37,590 nucleotides of DNA from Anaerolineaceae bacterium (GCA_002699125.1 PABI01000138.1:1-37590); one strand, 5' to 3'. Shown: positions 24,314-32,763, counted from the first letter of the stretch. The notes: generated by a model not told the origin, from the sequence alone. Numbers and translations: made by a program.

Positions 24314-24628
24314 GAGAACCTCACTATGACGCTTCCAAATTGTGTAAACCGCGAATAGTCTTTGGTTTCCCAAAAATTTTTGCGATTTGCGTTGACAATA
24401 TGGGGCGTTTACAAACTGGAAGGTTCAATTCCAAAAATTCTCATCATTTTACGTTTTTCTTTTTCGCTATCAACACGACAAAAGACATATTTCTTCAGGA
24501 TATTTGTCCTCTGTTAGATAAATGCATGAAGTTGTTTTTATAGGAACCAGTGTCAATGCAATCTACCTTTGCACTCTTGGTAATCCGGCTTGACCAGCGG
24601 CACCTCAACGAGTATGAGTATCTTATAT

Positions 24629-24840
24629 AAAAAAGCCACCTGTCTGCCAATAGAACCAATTCTATGGCGAGATCAGATGGCTTACCGGGTAAAACCAGAA
24701 TGCAAAGGAGGGTTTGGTTCCAGGTGTACCCTAACCTGATTAAACACATTCCATCCGCGCTGCTAACGTTTCCGTTAGCCGCTTTGCCTACCAGGGGTTG
24801 CGGGAGCAGAAGCTTACTTCCATAAGTGCCCAACCAGATT
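24629..24840 (-). ncRNA. Candidate small RNA, tandem copy A
   Basis: On the minus strand, a promoter (TTGCAC at 24871-24876, 18-base spacer, extended TGG-TATTCT with -10 at 24847-24852) precedes about 212 nt. These end in a long terminator hairpin (GCCATCTG ... CAGGTGGC, 24681 to 24635, with an inner GCCATAGAA/TTCTATTGGC stem) and six U. Inside is a GCTAACG-GAAA-CGTTAGC tetraloop hairpin (about 24762-24779). The 5' block (24829-24856) matches copy B at 23 of 28 positions, and the block before the terminator at 27 of 33, while the centre differs. No ORF of interest. Size and form resemble 6S-like or regulatory sRNAs, but I cannot assign a family. Confidence 0.6.
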
Positions 24841-24893
24841 GCGAGAAGAATACCATAAGAGGAGCTTATTGTGCAAAGGGAGGGAGCTAGAAG

Positions 24894-25074
24894 AAAAAAG
24901 CCATCTGCTCATCAAGGGACAAAATCCAATGAGAGCAGATGGCCTAACGGGTAAGACCTGAAAGCAGACGAGGGGGTTGGACAAACCCTGTTCCGGTTGA
25001 ATTGTTCCAGTCGCGTTTCTCTCGTGCCAGTTTGGGGAGGAGTTTTTGCCTGCTTTCATAAACCCAACCGGATT
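24894..25074 (-). ncRNA. Candidate small RNA, tandem copy B
   Basis: This paralogue of copy A on the minus strand has a promoter TTGCAT (25105-25110), an 18-base spacer and extended TGG-TATCCT (-10 at 25081-25086). The transcript of about 181 nt ends in a perfect 11-bp terminator stem (GCCATCTGCTC with GAGCAGATGGC, 24943 to 24900) and six U (24894-24899). A 9-bp internal helix TGAAAGCAG/CTGCTTTCA joins the 5' and 3' parts, with GGGT/ACCC outside it. Conserved with copy A: the promoter, CAATCYGGTTGGG near the 5' end, and TTACCCGNTARGCCATCTG before the terminator. The two copies lie about 230 bp apart in the same direction. Confidence 0.62.
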
Positions 25075-25253
25075 GAGTGGAGGATACCATAATTTGCGCT
25101 TATGATGCAAGGATAGAACGGCCGTTTCTCATCTTCTCACGCCAAAACTGGTGGGTACAAACTTGGAAAACCGCGCCAAAAATGATAGCATTGCCCCGCA
25201 CATCCCCTGGGAAGAGGATGTCTTCCACAAATGGAAGGTTTGAGAACAATACT

Positions 25254-26351
25254 ATGATCGAACTGACAGGCAATATGCATATGCATACCCACTACAGCGA
25301 TGGGGAAAAATGGCACGCGGAAATTGCCGATGACGCCATCGCTGCCGGGCTGGACTTCATCATCGTCACCGACCACAACGTATGGGTGCAGGGTGTGGAG
25401 GGGTATTACGAGAATGAAAACGGCCGTGTCCTTCTGCTCTCCGGTGAAGAAATCCACAACGTGCGGCGCGAGCCCCAAGCCAGCCACCTGCTGGTGTATG
25501 GCGCCGAAGCCGAATTGGCTGCATGTGCCCCCAACCCGCAGCAGCTCATCGATGCCGTAAACGCACAGGGCGGCTACAGTTTTTTGGCCCATCCCCATGA
25601 AAAGGATTGTCGCCTTTTTCCATATCCTAATTTGGGCTGGCACGATTGGCCTGTTGAAGGCTTTACCGGTTTAGAAATCTGGAACTATATGTCCAGCTTT
25701 ATCAACGCGCTGGTGAACGCGCTGGAACGGTTGCCGGTGGAAATTGAGCTGATTGATAAGTTAACGGCCGTTCGCCTGGCTTTTAATCCGCAAAAATTTA
25801 TCGTGGGGCCAGAACCGCGCACCCTGGCCCTGTGGGATGAGCTCCTGGCGCAAGGCAAACGCATTACGGCCGTGGGTAACAGCGATGCCCACGCCACCCC
25901 TATGAGCTTTGGTCCCTTCAAGCGCGTTATCTTTCCCTACGAATTCCTGTTTCGCGCCGTAAATACCCATATTTTGCTGGAACGGCCGTTAACCGGTGAT
26001 CTCACTCAGGACAAACAGATGATCTTGCGCGCCATTGGCGAGGGGCACAGCTGGGTAGGCTACGATCTGCCGCACCCCACCAAAGGCTTCCGTTTTAGCG
26101 GCAGCAGTAAAGGCAAAGGCATCATGGGGGAACAGATCAGGCTGAATGCCGGGGCAACTCTGCAAATCAGCACGCCGGCACGGGCCAATATTCGCCTCGT
26201 GCGCCACGGTGAAGTTGTGGCCAGCATTGCCAACGATACCCATCTGACCCACATTCCCACCGAACCGGGCGCTTACCGCGTGGAATGTACTATTCCTTAC
26301 GAAGGAAAAGAGCGCGGCTGGATTTATAGCAATCCCATCTACCTCTTATAG
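25254..26351 (+). CDS. PHP-domain / CehA-McbA-type metallohydrolase
   Basis: A 365-residue protein with a PHP phosphoesterase fold: metal-binding HxH (H11, H13 in MHMHTHYSDG), TDHN (D40, H41), GEE (E65), H78, AHP (H113) and a C-terminal GNSDAH. These are the expected ligands of a polynuclear metal site. Close relatives include CehA/McbA hydrolases and PHP phosphoesterases; no specific substrate can be named. A beta-rich C-terminal region (about 290-365) follows. I start at the ATG at 25254-25256: the upstream extension to 25077 is Trp/Arg-rich, unlike the family, and runs into the sRNA B promoter. No good ribosome-binding site is seen (GGAAGG is 15 bases away). The next gene starts 15 bp downstream, so an operon with the acyltransferases is likely. 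Confidence 0.85.
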   Translation: MIELTGNMHMHTHYSDGEKWHAEIADDAIAAGLDFIIVTDHNVWVQGVEGYYENENGRVLLLSGEEIHNVRREPQASHLLVYGAEAELAACAPNPQQLIDAVNAQGGYSFLAHPHEKDCRLFPYPNLGWHDWPVEGFTGLEIWNYMSSFINALVNALERLPVEIELIDKLTAVRLAFNPQKFIVGPEPRTLALWDELLAQGKRITAVGNSDAHATPMSFGPFKRVIFPYEFLFRAVNTHILLERPLTGDLTQDKQMILRAIGEGHSWVGYDLPHPTKGFRFSGSSKGKGIMGEQIRLNAGATLQISTPARANIRLVRHGEVVASIANDTHLTHIPTEPGAYRVECTIPYEGKERGWIYSNPIYLL

Positions 26352-26366
26352 CTTGGAGGTCTGCCC

Positions 26367-27125
26367 ATGTCATTTATACGCGGTTATTATCGACTGTCAC
26401 TTTCCGGTCTTATTCTCACCTTTTGCGCTGTTTTCATCGTTCTCACTTCTTATTTGCCCATCACCATCAAAAAGGTTCCTTTGCAGCTCAGAATTGCGCA
26501 GCTGATGGTACAGGCGATTCTTTGGATTTTGAACGTACGTGTTACTTGCAGCGACGAGGAAAAGCTTAAAGGGTTTGATGGCTTTTTCTTCCCCAACCAT
26601 GTTTCTTATGTGGAAGTGTTGGCTCTGGAAAGCATCATGCCCACACGCTTTTTGGCGAAGGCAGAAATTCGGGATTGGTGGGTGGTGGGCAAGATTGCGG
26701 CAGCCATCGGCTGCGTGTTTGTGCAGCGTGGCGACAGGGCGTCCCGCCGCGAGGCGCGCCAGGCGCTTACCGAGGTGAAGTCGTTTCCCCCCATTACCAT
26801 CTTTCCGGAAGGGAAGCGGGGACCGGGTGATGCGCTGCTGCCGTTTCGTTACGGTGCCTTTGAGATTGTAACGCAGGGCGGCTTTGCCTTCTTGCCGATT
26901 GCGGTTTCGTTTAACAATTTAGAGATCGCCATCTGGCACCGCAAGGAAAATATCCTGAAGGCATTGTGGCGCTTGGCCAGCCAGCCTGAGCGGATTGTTG
27001 TCAATTTAATGCCCCTGGAACCACATCATCCCACGCCAGAGGATGATCCCGTTGCGTTGGCCAATGTAGTGCAGGAACAGATAACGGCCGTTCTTTACCC
27101 GAAGCAATTAAAAAGTGAAAAGTGA
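26367..27125 (+). CDS. 1-acyl-sn-glycerol-3-phosphate acyltransferase (PlsC-like), variant active site
   Basis: A 252-residue PlsC/LPLAT-family protein with an N-terminal membrane segment (about 13-33), NHVSYVE (77-83) and FPEGKRG (146-152). The family transfers acyl chains to lysophosphatidic acid or related lysolipids at the inner membrane face. In the canonical H(X4)D motif the Asp is catalytic; here position 83 is Glu, while the downstream paralogue has NHLSFLD. This protein may therefore have altered activity or another acceptor. TTGGAGG precedes the ATG. It is followed after 48 bp by its paralogue, both starting M-x-FIRG. Confidence 0.88.
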   Translation: MSFIRGYYRLSLSGLILTFCAVFIVLTSYLPITIKKVPLQLRIAQLMVQAILWILNVRVTCSDEEKLKGFDGFFFPNHVSYVEVLALESIMPTRFLAKAEIRDWWVVGKIAAAIGCVFVQRGDRASRREARQALTEVKSFPPITIFPEGKRGPGDALLPFRYGAFEIVTQGGFAFLPIAVSFNNLEIAIWHRKENILKALWRLASQPERIVVNLMPLEPHHPTPEDDPVALANVVQEQITAVLYPKQLKSEK

Positions 27126-27173
27126 AAGTAATGCTCATTTTTCACTCGATTATCTATCGACAAGGCTAACTTT

Positions 27174-27950
27174 ATGCGTTTCATTCGCGGCGTAACGCGG
27201 CTCATTATTTTCATCTTTTTGCTCCTAATCGTTACGCTGCTGGTTTTGTTTACCGCCTGGCTGCCGGTTCAGGTAAAGCGGATCCGCCTTTCTGCCTGGC
27301 TGCTGGTGCCGGCGTGTCGCTTGCTGCTGCCCTTGTTCAATGTTCAATTCACCGCGCCAGATGCCGCCCGCATCACCCGGCACGATGGTTTTATTTTTCC
27401 CAACCATCTCTCATTTTTAGACGTTATTTTGCTGCTAACCATTTTCCCGGTGCGTTTTCTGAGCAAGGCGGAGATTGCCAACTGGCCTTTTTTTGGTTGG
27501 ATTGCCCGAGCGGTGGATACCGTTTTTGTGAATCGGGAAGATAAAACGTCACGTGAACAGGTACGCGATTCGCTGGCCCACATTCACACGTTTCCTGCTG
27601 TGGTTTTGTTTCCTGAAGGGGGCATCTACCAGCCGCCGACGGAGCTAAAACCGTTCCGTTTTGGTGCATTTGAGATTGCCCAGGCGGGCGGCGTGCCTTT
27701 TATTCCGGCTGTTTTTATCTATGATCCTATTGACATTGTGTTCTGGCGAGACGAACATTTGCTAACGGCCGTTTGGCGTTTTGCTACCCGTGCTGAACCT
27801 ATCAGAGCGCGTCTTTACCTGCTCCACACCGTTCAACCTGTGCCGGAAGATGATCCCCGCCAGCTGGCGTTGGAAACGCATGGCAGTATGGCCGCAGTTT
27901 TTAAGTATGGTGGTGGGCATGAAGAAGACGTAATACAGCCAGGAATCTAG
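27174..27950 (+). CDS. 1-acyl-sn-glycerol-3-phosphate acyltransferase (PlsC-like)
   Basis: A 258-residue paralogue of the upstream gene with a hydrophobic N-terminus (about 9-32), the canonical catalytic NHLSFLD (77-83; H78, D83) and FPEG (about 146-149) with GGIYQPP replacing the usual TRS. It is expected to acylate lysophosphatidic acid or a similar lysolipid in membrane-lipid synthesis. The two copies agree in motif positions residue for residue, which points to tandem duplication followed by divergence. The intervening 48 bp carry aagtgaaaagtgaa/ttttcact repeat text. No strong ribosome-binding site is visible. Confidence 0.9.
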   Translation: MRFIRGVTRLIIFIFLLLIVTLLVLFTAWLPVQVKRIRLSAWLLVPACRLLLPLFNVQFTAPDAARITRHDGFIFPNHLSFLDVILLLTIFPVRFLSKAEIANWPFFGWIARAVDTVFVNREDKTSREQVRDSLAHIHTFPAVVLFPEGGIYQPPTELKPFRFGAFEIAQAGGVPFIPAVFIYDPIDIVFWRDEHLLTAVWRFATRAEPIRARLYLLHTVQPVPEDDPRQLALETHGSMAAVFKYGGGHEEDVIQPGI

Positions 27951-27992
27951 AGACCATAGGGACCCATTTTCCTATACACAATTTCCTAGAAC

Positions 27993-28592
27993 ATGAATAT
28001 GATTGAAATGCTATCAAACTTGTCCGCATTGGGTCGAGAGGGTGCCAAAATGGTGTTGAGTTGGGAAAGTTCCCTATTGGGAATCTTAAAAAGAATAAAA
28101 ATTGTTCCCAACCGCTTAACGCAGCGAGCGGTTTTTGCCTTGATTACCACTGAGCAGGAAGACGGCCGTTACTATTTACTACAATGGAATCCAAAATGGA
28201 ACTGCTACAATTTCATCGGCGGAAAAGTTGATAACGAATCAGGCGACAATAATGATTTTGCCCGTGCTATCCGTCGCGAAATTGCCGAAGAAATCGGCAT
28301 TGGTAACCTGGGCGAAATTTTTGCAGAGCGGGAAATCGAACAAATCAATTTATGGCAATTTTCAAAACGCGAGAAGCGTTTCAAAGCTTATCGCTTTTCC
28401 ATTTTTAGGATTCAACTTTTCCCCGACCTCCCTGTAGACAGGCAAAAAATGAAGCGAGCCTTGCGTTGGCTTTCTACCAAGCACAATAATCTTTACGTTT
28501 CCGATGAAGAGATCCGGCTTTTAAAAACCAATTGTGGCAAGCCAATTTCTAAAACGGTGCGGCGCATATTAGTGAAACTGGATGAAATTTAA
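27993..28592 (+). CDS. NUDIX hydrolase family protein
   Basis: A 199-residue protein. The Nudix box is GGKVDNE (76-82) and REIAEEIG (95-102) with about five extra residues (SGDNND) between the Gly/Glu part and the REUxEE part, so the helix-loop spacing is longer than standard. The catalytic Glu cluster is present. The family hydrolyses nucleoside diphosphates linked to another moiety; the substrate is not predictable. An N-terminal extension (1-42) precedes the beta-strand RAVFALIT. No Shine-Dalgarno sequence stands before the ATG. It is followed immediately by a long hairpin element. The sequence is somewhat AT-richer than its neighbours but keeps one ACGGCCGT (EDGRYY). Confidence 0.82.
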   Translation: MNMIEMLSNLSALGREGAKMVLSWESSLLGILKRIKIVPNRLTQRAVFALITTEQEDGRYYLLQWNPKWNCYNFIGGKVDNESGDNNDFARAIRREIAEEIGIGNLGEIFAEREIEQINLWQFSKREKRFKAYRFSIFRIQLFPDLPVDRQKMKRALRWLSTKHNNLYVSDEEIRLLKTNCGKPISKTVRRILVKLDEI

Positions 28593-28600
28593 TTAGGAAT

Positions 28601-28694
28601 CTATCCGAAAAAGCCACAGAGGAAAAAGAGAACATAGAGAACTTGAGACCAATCTCAAAAATCTCTGTGAACTCTGTGGCCAATATTCGGATAG
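28601..28694. repeat. 94-bp hairpin element after the NUDIX gene
   Basis: CTATCCGAA (28601-28609) pairs with TTCGGATAG (28686-28694), GCCACAGAG (28613-28621) with CTCTGTGGC (28672-28680), and GAGA/TCTC lies at the centre. The whole can fold into one long interrupted hairpin, like a MITE or a repeat-derived terminator. It starts eight bases after the NUDIX stop. The rest of the gap to 28903 is AT-rich and holds the pilin promoter region, with no gene seen. Confidence 0.65.
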
Positions 28695-28903
28695 GTACTA
28701 GGTTTGTAACAAAAGGATGGTCTTCAAGCGCCCAATTGACATGGTGTAAACAGCTACTCTCACAAAAAAGCAGTTAAAAACACGGAATTATTGATACACG
28801 GCAGGTAATTTGCTTGTTATAACGCCTGTAAGATTTATATGATTCGATGGAATTTATTTATGACAATTGTAAATCTTTATCCATATTATTGTGAGAGGAC
28901 ATC

Positions 28904-29056
28904 ATGTTATTTTTACACAAGGAAGGGCAGCAAGGACAGGGGCTGATGGAATATGCCCTTGTGCTGGTTCTGATAGCGGTGGTGGTTATCGCCATCCTCT
29001 CGTTGTTTGGACCAGCAATTGGCAACATGTATAGCCGCATCACCCACGGCTGGTAA
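28904..29056 (+). CDS. flp: Flp/Fap-type IVb pilin, orphan
   Basis: A 50-residue protein: a short basic leader, then GQGLMEYALVLVLIAVVVIAIL, the Flp pilin signature. Prepilin peptidase cleavage is expected after G11, placing the conserved Glu E16 at +5 and Tyr next to it. The single hydrophobic helix covers about 18-36. Flp subunits build the Tad (tight adherence) pilus. No tad/cpa genes are in the window, so assembly genes must lie elsewhere. AGAGGAC lies before the ATG, and a strong terminator follows at 29091, so it is monocistronic. It is short and easily missed. Confidence 0.9.
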   Translation: MLFLHKEGQQGQGLMEYALVLVLIAVVVIAILSLFGPAIGNMYSRITHGW

Positions 29057-29090
29057 TGATTTCATTATCGGCCTCATTGTAGCCAAAAAA

Positions 29091-29120
29091 AGGACGCTCT
29101 TAACCAAGGGCGTCCTTTTT
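29091..29120 (+). terminator. Intrinsic terminator after the pilin gene
   Basis: AGGACGC (29091-29097) pairs with GCGTCCT (29110-29116), followed by a T run; A7 precedes the stem. Confidence 0.88.
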
Positions 29121-29208
29121 GTTTACCAACTTAGCCTCTTTATTTTTGCGACAATTGAGAAATGTTGTGTGATGGGAACGGCCGTTTTACGATCTGCTAC
29201 TTTCCCTC

Positions 29209-29214
29209 TATAAT
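29209..29214 (+). promoter_or_regulatory. -10 box of the acetyl-CoA synthetase promoter
   Basis: A perfect TATAAT lies 57 bases before the ATG. The -35 region (around 29185-29190, TTTTAC) is poor, and an ACGGCCGT copy (29178-29185) lies just upstream of it, so activator dependence is possible. Confidence 0.45.
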
Positions 29215-29270
29215 TAGCGTCGGAAGTGTCCACTCCGCTTTTACACAATAACCCAGATAGGAGGCTCTAC

Positions 29271-31181
29271 ATGGCTGATGATAAAAATATGGTCGGAGAC
29301 GTTTATTATCCCGCGCCAGAGGTCGTTTCTGCGGCGCATATTCCCGACTACGACAAGGTTCACAAAGCCGCTACCGAAGATTTAGCCGGGTTCTGGGGCA
29401 AAATCGCTGCCGAAAATTATGAATGGTACAAACCGTGGGAAACGGTGCTGGATGACAGCAACGCCCCCTTCTACAAATGGTTTGTCAATGCCAAAGTCAA
29501 CATCATCCACAACGCCCTGGACCGGCATATGCGCACGCCTACGCGCAACAAAGCCGCGCTCATTTTTGAAGGCGAAAAAGGCGACAGCCGCGTCTACACC
29601 TACCAGCAGCTTAATCATGAAGTGTGTAAATTTGCCAGCGTCCTGCGCTCGATGGGCATTGGCAAGGGCGACCGCGTCACCATTTACATGGGGCGCATCC
29701 CCGAACTGATGATTGCCATGCTGGCCTGCGCCAAAATTGGGGCGATGCACTCCGTAGTGTACGGTGGCTTCTCCACCGAGGCGCTGTTGGGCCGCATCGA
29801 CGACAGCCGCTCCAAACTGCTCATCACCTGCGATGGGGCCTGGCTGCGCGGCAACATCATCGAACTCAAGCAAATTGCCAACGAAGCCGTAGACCGCGCT
29901 GGAACCATCCAATCCGTCATCTGCGTCAAGCGCACCGGGCATGACGTAGAAATGGTGCACGGCCGTGACTATTGGTACCACGATCTGATGAACCTGCCCG
30001 TGGCCGACGCCAGCGCCAAAACCGAGGTGATGGATGCCGAAGATCCGCTCTTCATCTTGTACACCTCTGGCACGACAGGCAAGCCCAAAGCCATTCTGCA
30101 CACGCACGGTGGCTACATGGTGTGGACCTCCACCACGCTCAAATGGGTATTCGACATCAAGCCGGAAGACGTTTGGTGGTGTGCTGCTGACCCCGGCTGG
30201 ATTACCGGCCACAGCTACATCGTGTACGCGCCGCTGATTTTGGGGGCGACCAGCTTCATGTACGAAGGCGCGCCAACGCATCCTTATCCGGACCGCTGGT
30301 GGTCGCTGGTGGCCAAATACCACGTCACCATTTTATACACCGCGCCCACCGCCATTCGCGGCCTGATGCGCTTTGGCGAAAGCTGGCCCGACAAGCACGA
30401 TCTCTCCAGCCTGCGCCTGCTTGGCTCCGTTGGCGAACCGATCAACCCGGAGGCGTGGAAATGGTATCATCGCGTCATCGGTAAGGAGCGCTGCCCCATT
30501 ATGGACACCTGGTGGCAGACGGAAACCGGCGGCTACATGATTACGCCGCTGCCCAGCGTACCGCTCAAGCCGGGTTCGGCCACGCGCGGCTTCCCCGGCG
30601 TGCAGGTCGATGTGGTCGATGAAGAAGGCGATCCGGTAGCCACCAACGAAGAAGGTTACCTGGTGGTGCAGGCACCCTGGCCCGGGATGCTGCGTACCAT
30701 CTTCCAGGACCCGGACCGCTACGTGCAGCAATACTGGAGCCGCTTTGCCGAACAGGGCTGGTACCTGCCGGGTGACAGCGCCAAGAAGGATGAGGATGGC
30801 TATATTTGGGTAATCGGCCGCATTGATGACGTGATCAAAGTGTCCGGCTACCGGCTGGGCACGGCCGAAATTGAAAGCGCCCTTGTTAGCCACGAAGCCG
30901 TGGCCGAAGCCGCCTGCATCGGCGTGCCCGACCCCAACGAGGTGAAGGGCAACATCATCAAGGCGTACTGCATTTTGCGCCAGGGATTTGAACCCAGCGA
31001 GAAGCTGTCGCAGGCGCTGCGCGACCACGTGGGGCATGAGATGGGTCCCATTGCCAAACCGGCTACGGTGGAGTTTGTCGACAGCCTGCCCAAGACTCGC
31101 TCCGGCAAGATCATGCGCCGCGTCCTCAAAGCCCGCGTCATGGGCGAAGAGGTAGGCGATTTGTCCACTCTGGCGGATTGA
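29271..31181 (+). CDS. acs: Acetyl-CoA synthetase (acetate-CoA ligase)
   Basis: A 636-residue AMP-forming ligase that activates acetate to acetyl-CoA via acetyl-AMP. P-loop YTSGTTGKPKA, the DTWWQTETGG motif with the Trp that restricts the acyl pocket to small acids, hinge-region GRIDDVIKVSGYR and the C-terminal PKTRSGKIMRR with catalytic, acetylatable K613 are all present. Length and motifs match Acs rather than propionyl- or acyl-CoA synthetases. AGGAGG at 29259-29264, six bases before the ATG at 29271, sets the start; an in-frame extension to 29226 is rejected because it overlaps the promoter leader. It is monocistronic, between a -10 box and a strong terminator. With the thiolase it can feed acetoacetyl-CoA formation. 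Confidence 0.95.
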   Translation: MADDKNMVGDVYYPAPEVVSAAHIPDYDKVHKAATEDLAGFWGKIAAENYEWYKPWETVLDDSNAPFYKWFVNAKVNIIHNALDRHMRTPTRNKAALIFEGEKGDSRVYTYQQLNHEVCKFASVLRSMGIGKGDRVTIYMGRIPELMIAMLACAKIGAMHSVVYGGFSTEALLGRIDDSRSKLLITCDGAWLRGNIIELKQIANEAVDRAGTIQSVICVKRTGHDVEMVHGRDYWYHDLMNLPVADASAKTEVMDAEDPLFILYTSGTTGKPKAILHTHGGYMVWTSTTLKWVFDIKPEDVWWCAADPGWITGHSYIVYAPLILGATSFMYEGAPTHPYPDRWWSLVAKYHVTILYTAPTAIRGLMRFGESWPDKHDLSSLRLLGSVGEPINPEAWKWYHRVIGKERCPIMDTWWQTETGGYMITPLPSVPLKPGSATRGFPGVQVDVVDEEGDPVATNEEGYLVVQAPWPGMLRTIFQDPDRYVQQYWSRFAEQGWYLPGDSAKKDEDGYIWVIGRIDDVIKVSGYRLGTAEIESALVSHEAVAEAACIGVPDPNEVKGNIIKAYCILRQGFEPSEKLSQALRDHVGHEMGPIAKPATVEFVDSLPKTRSGKIMRRVLKARVMGEEVGDLSTLAD

Positions 31182-31235
31182 CAATTTCATAGTGCAGGTC
31201 ATCTGGCCTGATTGCTAAAATTTGACATTGAAGAT

Positions 31236-31267
31236 GAGGCTGACGCAATAACGCGTCAGCCTCTTTT
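31236..31267 (+). terminator. Intrinsic terminator after acs
   Basis: GAGGCTGACGC (31236-31246), a 6-base loop, GCGTCAGCCTC (31253-31263) and TTTT. Confidence 0.9.
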
Positions 31268-31289
31268 CATTACCTGAAAATTGTTATTA

Positions 31290-31450
31290 CTTCGGCAAGC
31301 TCAACCATGTTGAGCAGCTCAGCACAAGCTTGAGCGCAGCGAAAAATCCCTCAAAGCTTTGCAAGACAGTGCATTGTCCAGCGGCAAATTTAGCGCTGGA
31401 TTTATGCCGTGGGGATTCTTCACTACGTTGCGCTCCGTTCAGAATGACCG
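31290..31450. repeat. Dispersed repeat region before the serine hydrolase gene
   Basis: The region holds ttcggcaagctcaacc and, at 31411-31448, a ggggattcttcactacg...cagaatgac motif, both of the type found scattered in intergenic DNA of many environmental genomes. The nominal upstream extension of the hydrolase frame translates this repeat, a reason to reject the long start. No promoter is clear here. Confidence 0.5.
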
Positions 31451-31554
31451 GTGAAGGTGATGGGATAAAAAAGGCTGTGAGTGTTTTGGCATCTTTTTTC
31501 GTAGAGCGCTTGGCGGTGTACCCGCCGCTTTCATTTCAACGTTCGGAGAAAGGC

Positions 31555-32763
31555 ATGTCAAATAAATTGCGGAGGAAGCGGATGGTTCTTTGGGTTTTAG
31601 GTATTGTTATTTTGCTCATTGGGGCGGGTGTGGGGGTTGTCTTCTGGCAGGTCAACAAGGTGCAGCAGGCAATGACTGATTTTATGGTGGCCCATCCGCA
31701 GGAAACGGCCGTCGTCACCTACACCTTCGACAAAAACGGCAACATGCTTGACGATGACGCTGCCCTGTTCCACAACGCCGATGAACCCCTGGTAGTGGCC
31801 TCGATGATGAAAACGGCCGTTCTCGCTGCCTATGCTGAAATGGTGGTCAACGGGGAGATGAATCCCGATGAGCCGGTGCCCGTGGCCGACTGGGAGCGCT
31901 TTTACCTGCCGGGGAGCGATGGCGGGGCCCACGCCGCCGGGCTGCGCCGCCTGGGGTTGGCTACTGATGAACTGGGGTTTGCCGTGGAGCAAACGGCCGT
32001 TGTCAGCCTCGACGCTCTGGCCACCATCATGATGCACAACAGCGGCAACGCCGCCACCGATTATTTGCTGCAACGAGTGGGATTGGAACGGGTAACGGCC
32101 GTAACCCAAACCCATCTACCGAACCATACGCCCATTTACTACACGCTGGGCTATGCTCTGGCCATTTTTAATCACGAAGCCCCTTTCTCGTTGGAATGGT
32201 TAAGGCCGATCCAAGAAAAAGTCACCGCCGGCGATTTCAGTGAGCTGGATCGTTTGATTGACCTGTATCGCAATGATGAGGTGTGGCGACAGGCGCAGCT
32301 TGATTTCATAGTGAATCTGGGCAGCCAAACGATTTCTGGCGATGAGATGTGGACGTTTCAGGAAACGGCCGTTCAGATCATGCCTCAAGGAACCGCGCGC
32401 GACTATGCCCACATGATGGCCCAAATTGGCAGCGGGCAGTTCATTGCCGCCGAAGTAAGCGCTCTCATGCAGCAAAAAATGGAAACGGTGCCCTCGGATT
32501 GGCCGCTGCGTTTACTCTATTTTGATCGTTTTGCCGCCAAAGATGGCACCACTGCCGGTGTGCTTACCGTGGCGGCTTATGCTGTGCCCAAGCGGGGCAA
32601 CCTGCGCGGCCAGCAGCGTGTAGTTGTGCTTATTGCCAACGGACTTCCTCTCGAACAGTTCAGCCAGCAGGTTCAATTTCAAGGCCACTACCTGCTGCCC
32701 ATCGATCTGGCCCAGTCCAAATCTTGCTTTGTTCAACTCCAGGCCAGGTACGGCCAAAAATGA
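31555..32763 (+). CDS. Membrane-anchored serine hydrolase, class-A beta-lactamase-like
   Basis: A 402-residue protein with an N-terminal transmembrane anchor (about 10-31) and an outside domain carrying the penicillin-interacting motifs: S83-M-M-K86 (SxxK), S163-G-N165 (SDN position) and K329-D-G-T (KTG position, Gly preceded by Asp). The order and spacing fit class A beta-lactamase/PBP-like hydrolases, but the long insert (about 175-300) and substituted KTG make beta-lactamase activity uncertain; a peptidoglycan-related or other serine hydrolase role is as likely. GGAGAAAGG precedes the ATG at 31555. It carries five ACGGCCGT copies in 0.7 kb, mostly as ETAV/KTAV/QTAV, one directly after the catalytic Lys. 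Confidence 0.85.
   Translation: MSNKLRRKRMVLWVLGIVILLIGAGVGVVFWQVNKVQQAMTDFMVAHPQETAVVTYTFDKNGNMLDDDAALFHNADEPLVVASMMKTAVLAAYAEMVVNGEMNPDEPVPVADWERFYLPGSDGGAHAAGLRRLGLATDELGFAVEQTAVVSLDALATIMMHNSGNAATDYLLQRVGLERVTAVTQTHLPNHTPIYYTLGYALAIFNHEAPFSLEWLRPIQEKVTAGDFSELDRLIDLYRNDEVWRQAQLDFIVNLGSQTISGDEMWTFQETAVQIMPQGTARDYAHMMAQIGSGQFIAAEVSALMQQKMETVPSDWPLRLLYFDRFAAKDGTTAGVLTVAAYAVPKRGNLRGQQRVVVLIANGLPLEQFSQQVQFQGHYLLPIDLAQSKSCFVQLQARYGQK

Noticed and set aside
24629..25074. Naming the sRNA pair as 6S RNA
   Set aside because: Size fits, but I could not confirm the conserved central bubble and closing stem in both copies by eye.
25150..25243. Leader peptide (about 31 codons, GTNLENRAKND...) before the PHP gene
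   Set aside because: The frame looks peptide-like but has no ribosome-binding site or normal start codon and shows no attenuator hairpin.
25077..25253. N-terminal extension of the PHP protein
   Set aside because: It has non-family composition, overlaps the sRNA B promoter, and the HxH motif starts right after the internal ATG.
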